Assembly (NCBI GenBank): GCA_947630255.1
Contig: CANRGU010000016.1
Location: 1 to 17,068, forward strand
Direction of reading: 5' to 3'
DNA length: 17,068 bases
Source of the DNA: an uncultured Clostridia bacterium
GTDB taxonomy: Bacteria; Bacillota; Clostridia; TANB77; CAG-508
Shown piece after piece: positions 6,507 through 13,824 of the stretch (its first letter is position 1; the number at the start of each line of letters is the position of its first letter). The notes under the pieces are model-generated. The model was not told the origin of the DNA. It ran no database searches and worked only from the letters and a program-made list of their open reading frames with translations. Made by a program: the position numbers and the translations under genes.

Positions 6507-8731
6507 ATGTTTCAAAATATTATAGATGAAGAAATAAAAGAAAATGAAAGTTATGATACTGAGAAAAAGAAAAAAAGAAATATAAATTTAAAAAATCTTT
6601 TCTCGGTATCAGACTTTGTTTTATACGCAATTTCATTTATGGTATCGATGGTAAGCTTTAATGGAGAATTCGCTCCTTTTGGACTTGCCATATTTGCAGC
6701 TGCTTGTAGCAACAGAATACCAGCAGGAATAGTATATATTGCTGCTGCATTAGGAACCTTAATAGGTTTTGGACCAAATGAATTTTTAAGTTATTTATTA
6801 ACTACTCTACTATTTATAGTAATGACTTTAATATTTAGACCAAGATTTCAAGAAGATAGAAATGAAAAACAAAAATTAGGATTATGCATTATGGCTTCCG
6901 CATTTATAGTACAAGCAGGAAAAATGTTTTTTACAATGTTTCTAGTGTATGATTTATTAGTAAGTATTGTATTTGCTATTCTTACATATATTTTCTATAA
7001 AATATTTTCAAATTCAATTACAGTTATAAAAGAATACGGAATAAAGCAAGCCTTTACAATAGAAGAGGTAATAGGCGCAAGCCTTTTATTATCAATTGCA
7101 TTTTATTCATTACATACATTAAATGTTTTTGGATTATCAATTAGTAATATTTTAAGTATTATGTTAGTGCTTTTCTTAGGATGGAAAAATGGTATGCTAG
7201 TTGGAGCAACATCAGGAATAACAATAGGAATGGTACTTGGAATTATAGGATCTTCAAGCCCAGTTTTAATCGCATCATATGCAATATCTCGGAATGTTAG
7301 CAGGCATATTAAATAAACTTGGTAAAATAGGAGTTATAATAGGTTTTGCTTTAGGAAATGCAATTCTTACTTATGTAGCAAATGGAAACACCGTTCCAGT
7401 TATTACAATAAGAGAAATTTTAATTGCTTCACTTGGACTATTATTGCTTCCAAAAAATATTAATATAGATATATCTGATATAGTTGGTAGAACAAAACTT
7501 CTTCCTACAACTGCTGGACAAATAGAAGGAGACAAAGAAACAGTATATAAACTAAATACAGTTTCTGAAACAATTTCAGAAATGGCAAGAAGTTATAGCG
7601 AAGTTGCAGCAACTACAATAGACACAGACGAAGAACTAAAAAATGATAGCAAAGAAAACTTTAAAGATGAATTTTTAAATAACATAGAAGATTTTTCAGA
7701 CAACGTATTATACGAAGATATAATATACGATGATGAACATATCTTAGATGATATATATAATTTATTAGAAGAAAAAGAAGAAATATCGAAAGAAGAATTA
7801 ATTTCAATATTTGAAAAAAATAATAGTTATATAATTGGGTTGAACGAGGAAGACGATAGAAACAAAGAAATTGAAAATGACATAATGCAAATAGTAAAAG
7901 CGGCTAATCATACTTACAGAATAAATAAATTAAATTTGGTATGGAAACAAAAAGAAGCAAATAACAAAAAAGTTCTTGCAACTCAACTTCGGAGGAGTTT
8001 CAAAAGTAATATCATCACTTGCAGATGAAATAGAAGACAAAGAAAAAAAGGAAGAAGTAAAAAAAGAAGAAGCAAAATTTAAAATAGAAGTAGCATCAAG
8101 CTCTGTTACAAAAAATAATAGTGAAGTATCAGGCGATACAAGCATTCAAACAAAGTTACATGATGGAAAATATATGATGGCAATAAGTGATGGAATGGGC
8201 TCTGGACCAAGAGCAAAAAAAAGTAGTTCAACAGTTATAAAAATGTTAAAACGACTTCTCACAACAGGGTTTGACAAAGACGTTTCAATAGGACTTATTA
8301 ATTCATCTGTAAATTTAAACTCTAATGAGGAAACATATGCAACTATTGATATTTCTGTATTTGATAAAAACAATGGCAATATAGAATTTATAAAGAACGG
8401 TGCATGTCCAACATTTATAAAATCAAATAACAAAGTAGAAGTAGTAAAAGCAATATCACTTCCTGCGGGAATTGTAGAGGATATCGATTTAGTAGTATAT
8501 GACAAAGACCTAAAAGGTGGAGAAATTATAGTAATGTGTAGCGACGGAATTTTAGAGTCAAACAACGAACTTTCAAATAAAGAAATTTGGGTGAAAGAAT
8601 TATTAGAAAACATAGAGACAGACGATATTCAAAGAATAGCAAATATTTTAATACAAGAGTCTATTGACAATGGTTTAGGAATCGCAAAGGATGATATGAC
8701 AGTGCTTGTAGCAAAAGTTGAAAAGATATAA
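6507..8731 (+). CDS. spoIIE: Stage II sporulation protein E (SpoIIE), needing two +1 shifts at CGG
   Basis: Membrane PP2C-type phosphatase that dephosphorylates the anti-anti-sigma factor SpoIIAA and so releases sigma-F in the forespore. ATG at 6507 (GGTGGTAAGG upstream) is preferred over TTG at 6492. A charged N-terminus is followed by a multi-helix membrane region (~35-310), a central regulatory/coiled segment rich in Asp and Glu, and a PP2C domain (~490-740) with ATQLGGVSKVISSLA, MMAISDGMGSGPRAKKSSS, GACPTF, MCSDGILESNN and KDDMTVLVAKV. Conventional reading gives three overlapping ORFs. Shifting +1 at CGG 7290-7292 joins SYAIS to GMLAGILNKLG, and at CGG 7990-7992 joins ATQL to GGVSKVI, giving 740 aa (B. 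subtilis SpoIIE is 827). A strong terminator follows at 8761. Its presence implies a spore-forming host. Confidence 0.92.
7290..7292 (+). other. +1 frameshift codon CGG in spoIIE, membrane region
   Basis: Context ATA TCT CGG A. Skipping C gives GGA ATG TTA GCA GGC (GMLAG), continuing a hydrophobic membrane segment. Unshifted reading ends at TAA a few codons later with RNVSRHIK. Confidence 0.88.
7990..7992 (+). other. +1 frameshift codon CGG in spoIIE, start of PP2C domain
   Basis: Context CAA CTT CGG A. Skipping C gives GGA GGA GTT TCA (GGVS), the start of the phosphatase domain. Without the shift the protein would lack the whole catalytic domain. The -CTT CGG A- context equals the one in gdpP. 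Confidence 0.9.
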
Positions 8732-8760
8732 AATTTTAATAGTATAATAAAATTAATGGC

Positions 8761-8814
8761 AATACAAATAATATTTAAAAAATGTAAAATTTAAATATTA
8801 TTTGTATTTTTTAC
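8761..8814. terminator. Long AT-rich terminator after spoIIE
   Basis: A 19-bp perfect inverted repeat (8761-8779 and 8790-8808) with a 10-nt loop, followed by TTTT. The A-run on the other side could make it work in both directions. It separates spoIIE from the prepilin array. Confidence 0.85.
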
Positions 8815-8855
8815 TTTTAAAAATAAGACAATATGTAAATTTATACATAGATAAA

Positions 8856-8898
8856 TTGGCAATAATCATTGTCAAAGGGAATATTAAAAATTTATAAT
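8856..8898 (+). promoter_or_regulatory. Promoter of the first prepilin gene with overlapping inverted repeat
   Basis: TTGTCA (8869-8874), 18 nt, TATAAT (8893-8898), upstream of AAAGGAG and the ATG at 8934. TTGGCAAT (8856-8863) and ATTGTCAA (8868-8875), 7 of 8 matching as an inverted repeat, overlap the -35 and could be an operator. This differs from the promoters of the next two genes. Confidence 0.55.
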
Positions 8899-8933
8899 AA
8901 AAAAGAAAAAACAAACAAAGGAGAAAAATACAT

Positions 8934-10277
8934 ATGAAAGAAGAAACAAAAATGTGCAAAAAGGTAGATGCCAAAGGAATAACCTTAATAACTCTAATAA
9001 TCACAGTAATAGTGATGCTGATACTAATATCAATAACAGTAAGAATAGCATTAAACGGTGGAATAGTATCAAAAACAAAAATAGCATCATCAGAAACACA
9101 AAAAACAGTAGATAGAGATGAACTACAAGAAAAGGCAATAATAGAAGTACATAGAGGAGACGGAGAAGTAGATTTAGGAAGATTAGAAAAAGAATTATCA
9201 GAAGGATGGAAAGTAAACAAAGAAAGTGGAGAATGTGTAAGTCCACATGGTAATGCATTTTTAGTAGAAGAAGACGGAAGTGTAGAAGATGTGAAATGGG
9301 GAATGGGAGACAATGGCGAAATAACATATGAAGGAAAAGACACAGGAATACAAGTAGGAGACTACGTAGATTATGAAAAATATGTAGCAGCAAGCAGTGT
9401 AGGAGAAACAGAAATAAGCAAGTTATATGAAGATTTGCAAGAATATTCAGGATTTGCAGATTATAGCGTTAATAAGAATAATACATATAGTGACGAAAAT
9501 CCAATAACAAAGGAAAAAACATTAAAATGGAGAGTATTAGATATAAAAGATGGACAAATACGATTAATAAGTGATACACCAACATTGACAAAAGTATATT
9601 TATGTGGATACAATGGATATAACAATGCAGTATATTTAATAGATGAAGTATGTAGCACATTATATACAACAGAAAAAGGAACAGCACAAAATCTAAAAAT
9701 AGAAGATATAATAGACAAAATGAATTTAGATTATTGGGATTATCATGATTACGATAATTCTTATGTAGACACACAAAAATACGGAGGAACAGCAGAATGT
9801 ACAGGAGATGACGGTTATTATCCAAAAATATTTGCAAAAGAGAAAACAGGATGGGTAAATGATAAACAGGGAACAGAGTTAGACTTAAGCGAGCAAACAG
9901 AACCAATAAACCAAACTGCAAGAACGAAAGCTAATAAAATAAAGATAACGCAAACATATTGGTCTCACTCAATGTCAGAAAGTAACTGGAAAAATCCAAC
10001 CTATCAAAACATATTAATAAAATATAGTAGTATTGCGCCTGACCGCGTTTCTTACCTTTCATCACGCTGCGTTGATGCTTACAGTTCGTGGGCTAATATG
10101 TGTGTCTTCGTAGTGACCTCTTCGAGCGTATCGCCTGGGTATTTATATTGCTCGTTCGACAATAATAAACATACCTCGTTCAAACGTAATTGCCTCCGAC
10201 CCGTGGTTTCTTTAAGCGATAGTATTCAAATCACAGCAAACGAAGGAACACTCAAATCACCACATAACTTGACGTAG
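8934..10277 (+). CDS. Prepilin-like surface protein 1 with hypervariable C-terminal patch
   Basis: The N-terminus (TKMCKKVDAKG) is followed by ITLITLIITVIVMLILISIT, a type IV prepilin-like cleavage site (after Gly) and hydrophobic helix, but without the usual Glu at mature position 5. A linker follows, then GDYVDYEKYVAASS and a globular domain with LKWRVLDIKDGQIRLISD and GYNGYNNAVYLIDEVC, resembling the DUF6273-type extracellular domains of clostridial pilin-like proteins. Near the end the patch SSRCVDAYSSWANMCVFV...GYLYCS lies in a GC-rich, A-poor stretch (10031-10205), then RPVVSL and the conserved tail TLKSPHNLT. It is 447 aa with no CGG codon and no frameshift. Export and display on the cell surface is likely; the ligand is unknown. 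Confidence 0.8.
   Translation: MKEETKMCKKVDAKGITLITLIITVIVMLILISITVRIALNGGIVSKTKIASSETQKTVDRDELQEKAIIEVHRGDGEVDLGRLEKELSEGWKVNKESGECVSPHGNAFLVEEDGSVEDVKWGMGDNGEITYEGKDTGIQVGDYVDYEKYVAASSVGETEISKLYEDLQEYSGFADYSVNKNNTYSDENPITKEKTLKWRVLDIKDGQIRLISDTPTLTKVYLCGYNGYNNAVYLIDEVCSTLYTTEKGTAQNLKIEDIIDKMNLDYWDYHDYDNSYVDTQKYGGTAECTGDDGYYPKIFAKEKTGWVNDKQGTELDLSEQTEPINQTARTKANKIKITQTYWSHSMSESNWKNPTYQNILIKYSSIAPDRVSYLSSRCVDAYSSWANMCVFVVTSSSVSPGYLYCSFDNNKHTSFKRNCLRPVVSLSDSIQITANEGTLKSPHNLT
10031..10205 (+). other. Adenine-depleted variable region of prepilin gene 1
   Basis: By my count 10031-10140 has 15 A in 110 nt (14%) and about 51% GC, while 9361-9420 in the same gene has 28 A in 60 nt (47%). Downstream, at about 10215, the sequence becomes A-rich again. 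Compared with gene 3, codons differ at many positions including third bases, while framing motifs (SSRCV, GYLY, CLRPVVSL) persist. Loss of A with gain of the other bases is the footprint of adenine mutagenesis in diversity-generating retroelement targets. Confidence 0.5.
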
Positions 10278-10350
10278 AAACTAGCAATATTTTTTATGTT
10301 AACAGCTAAGAGAAAAATTGTATGATTTCAAAAAAAATTCAAACAGCAAA

Positions 10351-10400
10351 AATATGTAGAAAAATAGCAAATAAATGTTGTTTTTTCTACATATTTTTTA
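10351..10400 (+). terminator. Terminator after prepilin gene 1
   Basis: AATATGTAGAAAAA (10351-10364) pairs with TTTTTCTACATATT (10382-10395), followed by T-rich sequence. The same hairpin recurs at 12161-12210. Confidence 0.75.
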
Positions 10401-10467
10401 TTATCCATAAAACAACAAAGAATTTTCATAGAAATATTACAAATATATAACAAAAAAGCAAAAAATA

Positions 10468-10496
10468 TTGACAGCGAAAAAAAGATAATATATTAT
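10468..10496 (+). promoter_or_regulatory. Sigma-A promoter of prepilin gene 2
   Basis: TTGACA (10468-10473), 17 nt, TATTAT (10491-10496). The ~110-nt leader that follows has a small hairpin GACTAA/TTAGTC near 10550. Same architecture as the promoter at 12275-12303. Confidence 0.7.
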
Positions 10497-10608
10497 AGAC
10501 ATGTAAATTAAAATAGACATAAAAACAATTATATTAGGAAAAAATAAAGAAGACTAAAATTAGTCCGTCCTAAAAAGAAAAAAACAAATGAAGGAGAGAG
10601 AAACACAT

Positions 10609-11999
10609 ATGAAAGAAAAAACAAAAATGTGCAAAAAAGTAGATGCCAAAGGTATTACCTTAATAGCACTAATAATCACAATAATAGTAATGCTAATATT
10701 AGTAGCAGTAACAATAAGTGTAGCATTAAATGGAGGCTTAATAAGTAAAGCACAAGAAGCAAAAAATGGAACTATAGAAGCACAAGAAAAGGAAGAAATC
10801 ACATTTGCTTTAGCAGAATGGAAAATAGTGAAGGATAAACAAGATGCACCGACTTTTGAGGAATTTTTGAAAGGAATCTTTGGTAACGATAATGTAACAG
10901 CTGGTGGAGAAAATGAATGTAATGTTACATTTCCTGAAACAGGTAACCAATATAAAGTAAAAGGAGACGGCAGTATTTCAGACAAAGGAATATTTCTTAG
11001 TCAAACCAAGTTAGTTTTACAAATGAAAGAAGAAGAACCTGTAATTCAAAAGGATTTAACTGCAAAGTTGAAAAATATAACTGGAGAAGTAAAATGGAGC
11101 ATAAGTCAAAGTATGAGTTTTGTAGAGTTAAGTAGTACAACTGGAGAAACGATAACAGTTAAAGCTTTGATTCCTGGAACAGCTGTAATTACAGTAACAT
11201 GTGGTGATTATACGGAAAAATGTAACGTAATAGTAAAACCAGAAATTGGAGCATTTGTTGAGTATGATTTACCATATGAAGACATATATTCTGGTTATAA
11301 TTTCACGTCATCAGATGGATGGAGGTACATTGGAAAGGATGAGGAAGGTAGAAGCTTAATTGTTAGCACAGGGGTTCCTGCCAAATTAAGATATGTTCCT
11401 ACAAGTACATCTAATAGATATTGGGTTGGCAGTAATACAGAAACTAAAGAGGCATTTAATAAGAATACTGTTAACGATGCGGAATGTGCAGAATATGGAC
11501 TTTATTATAACTTTGAAAAGATAAAGTTATATGGTGAAAGTCAAATAGAAGAAAAAGATTTAATTAACGAAGGCATATATAGAAAAATTGGATATTCTGA
11601 TACAACAACGTCCGAAAAAACAATGAAAGATTTTGTAACTGTTGAAGGAGCAACGGTTCATTGTTTAACTTCCACGGAAGTAAAGAACATTTGTGATGTG
11701 ATTGATGAGAGGGGCGGGTCGAGGTCTAAGTGCTGGTGGCGTCACCGGTGTGCTAGCATTAAATGATTTGGATAATGTAGAAGAAAGATTTAACTATAAA
11801 GAAATTTCTCGGATGTTATTATTTATCGAGCAATGACGGATATTATTATACTGGACATCCGAAAGAATTGCTTCAACTGAGTGCTGTTGGCTTCTGGAAT
11901 GGGTTAAGCGCGGGTGGTGGTGCGAGAGATACCCAATTTTATGGCGTTAGACCAGTAGTTGTGCTTCCTTCAGGATACGCACTCAAATTCCTTGAATAA
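10609..11999 (+). CDS. Prepilin-like surface protein 2 with Ig-like domain, needing two +1 shifts at CGG
   Basis: ATG 10609 aligns with the starts of the other two genes; an in-frame ATG at 10588 precedes the AAGGAG and is less likely. The N-terminus repeats VDAKG-ITLIALIITIIVMLILVA. Residues ~130-210 look like a BIG2 bacterial Ig-like domain (GEVKWSISQSMSFVEL, then IPGTAVITVTCGDYTEKCNV). Then come IGAFVEYDLPYEDIYSGYNF and GWRYIGKDEEGRSLIVSTG, the DUF6273-like domain. The conventional ORF ends at 11766. In-frame CGG at 11746-11748 and, after that shift, at 11810-11812 each move the frame +1, giving GVLALNDLDNVEERFNYKEIS, then GCYYLSSNDGYYYTGHPKEL and the family ending YGVRPVVVLPSG, 462 aa. 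The exact place of the first shift is less sure than elsewhere, as 11709-11745 is also open in the other frame. Confidence 0.72.
11709..11757 (+). other. GC-rich, adenine-poor patch in prepilin gene 2
   Basis: 11701-11760 contains 10 A in 60 nt, most at its edges, and is G-rich. The gene before and after is A-rich. A second patch (11881-11940, also 10 A in 60) encodes GFWNGLSAGGGARD just before GVRPVVVL. The two patches match in composition the variable regions of genes 1 and 3, so they may be variable segments. The first shift codon lies in this patch. Confidence 0.4.
11746..11748 (+). other. +1 frameshift codon CGG in prepilin gene 2, first site
   Basis: Context CGT CAC CGG T, in frame with the start. 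Skipping C gives GGT GTG CTA GCA (GVLA) and opens the frame to the next CGG. Unshifted reading stops at TGA six codons later. This is the only site with a P-site codon ending in C, and the only one in a variable patch. Confidence 0.65.
11810..11812 (+). other. +1 frameshift codon CGG in prepilin gene 2, second site
   Basis: Context ATT TCT CGG A, the same TCT-CGG-A as in spoIIE. Skipping C gives GGA TGT TAT TAT (GCYY) and an open frame through GVRPVVVL to the stop at 11997-11999. Unshifted reading ends at TGA eight codons on. Confidence 0.82.
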
Positions 12000-12043
12000 T
12001 TTAAGTATGATATCCAAGAAAGTAAGATATATAAAGTTAAACG

Positions 12044-12066
12044 ATATAGATATGACATATCTATAT
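12044..12066. repeat. Hairpin downstream of prepilin gene 2
   Basis: ATATAGATAT (12044-12053) and ATATCTATAT (12057-12066) are perfect complements around GAC, with no T-run. The stretch 12000-12150 between the gene 2 stop and the repeat copy B otherwise holds no gene I can support. Confidence 0.45.
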
Positions 12067-12160
12067 TGAGGAGTTAATGACGAGTCCAAGGTCTTGTCAA
12101 TATCGGTGTGTAAATTTTTATTTTTAATTGTATAATCTCAAAAAATTTTCAAACAGGAAA

Positions 12161-12210
12161 AATATGTAGAAAAATAGCAAATAAATGTTGTTTTTTCTAC
12201 ATATTTTTTA
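12161..12210 (+). terminator. Terminator after prepilin gene 2
   Basis: AATATGTAGAAAAA (12161-12174) pairs with TTTTTCTACATATT (12192-12205), followed by T-rich sequence. Copy of the hairpin at 10351-10400. Confidence 0.75.
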
Positions 12211-12274
12211 TTATCCACAAGACAAAGAATTCTCATAAAAATATTACAAATATATAACAAATAGGCAAAAAATA

Positions 12275-12303
12275 TTGACAGCAGAAAAAAGTTGATATAT
12301 TAT
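12275..12303 (+). promoter_or_regulatory. Sigma-A promoter of prepilin gene 3
   Basis: TTGACA (12275-12280), 17 nt, TATTAT (12298-12303). Conserved between copies A and B, so genes 2 and 3 are probably transcribed as separate, similarly controlled units. Confidence 0.7.
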
Positions 12304-12414
12304 AGATATGTAAATTAAAATAGACATAAAAACAATAAAATCAGGAAAAAATAAAAAAGACTAGAATTAGTCCGTCCCAAAAGGGAAAAACAAATGAAGG
12401 AGATAAAAACACAT

Positions 12415-13728
12415 ATGAAAGAAAAAACAAAAATGTGCAAAAAGGTAGATGCCAAAGGTATAACACTAATAGCCTTAATAATCACAATAATAGTAATGTT
12501 AATACTAGTAGCAGTAACAATAAGTGTGGCATTAAATGGAGGCCTAATAAGTAAAGCACAAGAAGCAAAAACAAAAACAGGAGAAGCCCAAATACAAGAA
12601 AGAAATTTGCTCACAGGAAGAATAAAAGTAGGAGACACATGGTACGATTCACTAGATGAATACTTAAAAGGTAATCCATCAGAAGATCAAAGTGACGAAC
12701 CATCAAAATGGGGACAAGATGAGGATGGAAATATAACATATGATGGAGAAGATTCAGGAATAAAAGTAGGAGACTATGTAGACTATGAAAAATATGTAAA
12801 AGCAAGCAGTGTGGGAACAGATGAAATAGACGGATTATATGAAGAATTAAAGAACTATTCAGGATATGCAGAAGCAGTCAAGGATGAAAAAATTACGACA
12901 GGAAAAGAATATAATGAAACATATCCAATAACAAAAGAGGGAACATTAAAATGGAGAGTATTAGGTATAAAAGATGGACAGATAAGATTAATAAGTGATG
13001 GACCAACAACATCAAATATGTTTTTATATGGATACAATGGATATAACAATGCAGTATATTTAATAGATAAAGTATGTAACACATTATATACAACAGAAAA
13101 AGGAACAGCGAAGAATTTAAAAATAGAAGATATAGAAGAAAAAATGAATTTAGACGATACAAATGGAGGATGGGATTATCATAACTATACTAATTCTTAT
13201 GTAGATACAAGAAAATATGGAGGAACAAAAGAATATACTAGTAGCAGCTATAGGAATTATCCAGAAATATTTGCACAAGAGAAAAGAGCTTGGGTAGATG
13301 ACGAGGAGGAAAAAGACCTAGCCGAAGATGATGGGTTAGATTTAAGCGAGCAAACAGGACCGATAAACCAAACTGCAGCAAAGAAAGCTAATAGTAAAAT
13401 AAAGGTAACGCAAACATATTGGTATAAATCAATGTCAGAAAGTAACTGGAAAAATCCAACATATCAAAACATATTTATAAAAGATAGTAGTGGTTCAAAT
13501 TATAGCACTTATTGGCTTTCGTCTCGCTGCGTGGAAGCGTTCTCGGATAGTGCTTATTTCCGTGTACGCTTAGTGCACTCTGGTGGGGTGAGCGCTGGCT
13601 ACTTGTATTACTCAGGCGACAACCCTGACGACACCTCGTATTGCCTCCGCCCTGTAGTTTCTCTAAAAAGCGATGTTCAAATCACAGCAAATAAAGGAAC
13701 ACTCGAGTCGCCACATAACTTGACGTAG
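12415..13728 (+). CDS. Prepilin-like surface protein 3 with hypervariable C-terminal patch
   Basis: Closest to gene 1. ATG 12415 aligns with the other starts; in-frame ATG 12394 lies before the GGAG. It has the same VDAKG-ITLIALIITIIVMLILVA leader and helix, then a short linker and GDYVDYEKYVKASSVG, LKWRVLGIKDGQIRLISD, GYNGYNNAVYLIDKVC, TYWYKSMSESNWKNPTYQN, then the patch SSRCVEAFSDSAYFRVRLVH, GYLYYSGDNPDD and the shared tail CLRPVVSL...TLESPHNLT. It differs from gene 1 most in the patch 13501-13665. It is 437 aa, with no CGG codon and no frameshift. Likely an exported pilus-like or surface adhesin subunit; a C-type-lectin-like fold of the variable end is possible but not shown. Confidence 0.8.
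   Translation: MKEKTKMCKKVDAKGITLIALIITIIVMLILVAVTISVALNGGLISKAQEAKTKTGEAQIQERNLLTGRIKVGDTWYDSLDEYLKGNPSEDQSDEPSKWGQDEDGNITYDGEDSGIKVGDYVDYEKYVKASSVGTDEIDGLYEELKNYSGYAEAVKDEKITTGKEYNETYPITKEGTLKWRVLGIKDGQIRLISDGPTTSNMFLYGYNGYNNAVYLIDKVCNTLYTTEKGTAKNLKIEDIEEKMNLDDTNGGWDYHNYTNSYVDTRKYGGTKEYTSSSYRNYPEIFAQEKRAWVDDEEEKDLAEDDGLDLSEQTGPINQTAAKKANSKIKVTQTYWYKSMSESNWKNPTYQNIFIKDSSGSNYSTYWLSSRCVEAFSDSAYFRVRLVHSGGVSAGYLYYSGDNPDDTSYCLRPVVSLKSDVQITANKGTLESPHNLT
13501..13665 (+). other. Adenine-depleted variable region of prepilin gene 3
   Basis: 13511-13620 has 15 A in 110 nt (14%) and about 54% GC by my count, the same figures as in gene 1, inside a gene that is otherwise near 45% A. Flanks on both sides are almost identical to gene 1 (CCAAC.TATCAAAACATAT before; CAAATCACAGCAAA and CCACATAACTTGACGTAG after). 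Confidence 0.5.
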
Positions 13729-13743
13729 AAACTACACAAACAA

Positions 13744-13772
13744 TTGACAAAACAGCGAAAGTGATATAAAAT
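13744..13772 (+). promoter_or_regulatory. Probable sigma-A promoter for aspS
   Basis: TTGACA (13744-13749), 17 nt, TAAAAT (13767-13772), starting 16 nt after the gene 3 stop. The predicted start point (~13779) falls in the hairpin at 13774-13798, so the promoter and the terminator overlap. Confidence 0.55.
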
Positions 13773-13773
13773 T

Positions 13774-13806
13774 CCCTGTATATGATATATATGCAGGGAT
13801 ATTTTT
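13774..13806 (+). terminator. Terminator-like hairpin between prepilin gene 3 and aspS
   Basis: CCCTGTATAT (13774-13783) pairs with ATATGCAGGG (13789-13798, one G-T pair) around a 5-nt loop, followed by ATATTTTTT. It most simply ends the prepilin transcript. It abuts the aspS ribosome-binding site AGGAGG (13808-13813), so an attenuator role in the aspS leader is also possible. Confidence 0.65.
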
Positions 13807-13824
13807 TAGGAGGTTTTAAAATAC

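Larger units (their letters stand above)
10341..10764 (+). repeat. Long direct repeat, copy A (terminator, promoter, leader and prepilin N-terminus)
   Basis: Nearly the same sequence occurs at 12151-12570. It covers the terminator of the preceding gene, the promoter, the 5' leader and the first ~50 codons of the next prepilin gene. Stretches such as the terminator hairpin are identical. It indicates recent tandem duplication or gene conversion and offers homology for recombination between genes. Confidence 0.8.
12151..12570 (+). repeat. Long direct repeat, copy B
   Basis: Near-identical partner of 10341-10764, with a few substitutions and small indels in the leader. It carries the same terminator, TTGACA-N17-TATTAT promoter, leader and prepilin N-terminus. 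Confidence 0.8.

Noticed and set aside
999..8731. spoVD, gdpP and spoIIE as decayed pseudogenes
   Set aside because: Sequence after each break keeps catalytic motifs, has no other stops or indels, and every break follows one rule. Decay would give varied indels and stops.
8798..9921. Long minus-strand open frames opposite the prepilin genes (also opposite ksgA, spoIIE and aspS)
   Set aside because: They are shadows of A-rich plus-strand coding sequence: Leu/Ile/Ser-rich composition, no ribosome-binding sites and no recognisable domain.
11709..11745. First shift of prepilin gene 2 placed further upstream, giving GRGLSAGGVTGVL
   Set aside because: That frame is open and looks reasonable (compare GLSAGGGARD later), but it would need an extra base at a place without an in-frame CGG. 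The CGG at 11746 explains the break by the same rule as the other seven. Kept as an ambiguity.
12077..12113. Mini-ORF ATG at 12077 with GAGGAG upstream and an in-frame CGG at 12104
   Set aside because: It is only 11-16 codons long in either frame, with poor spacing and no sign of conservation. Probably chance.
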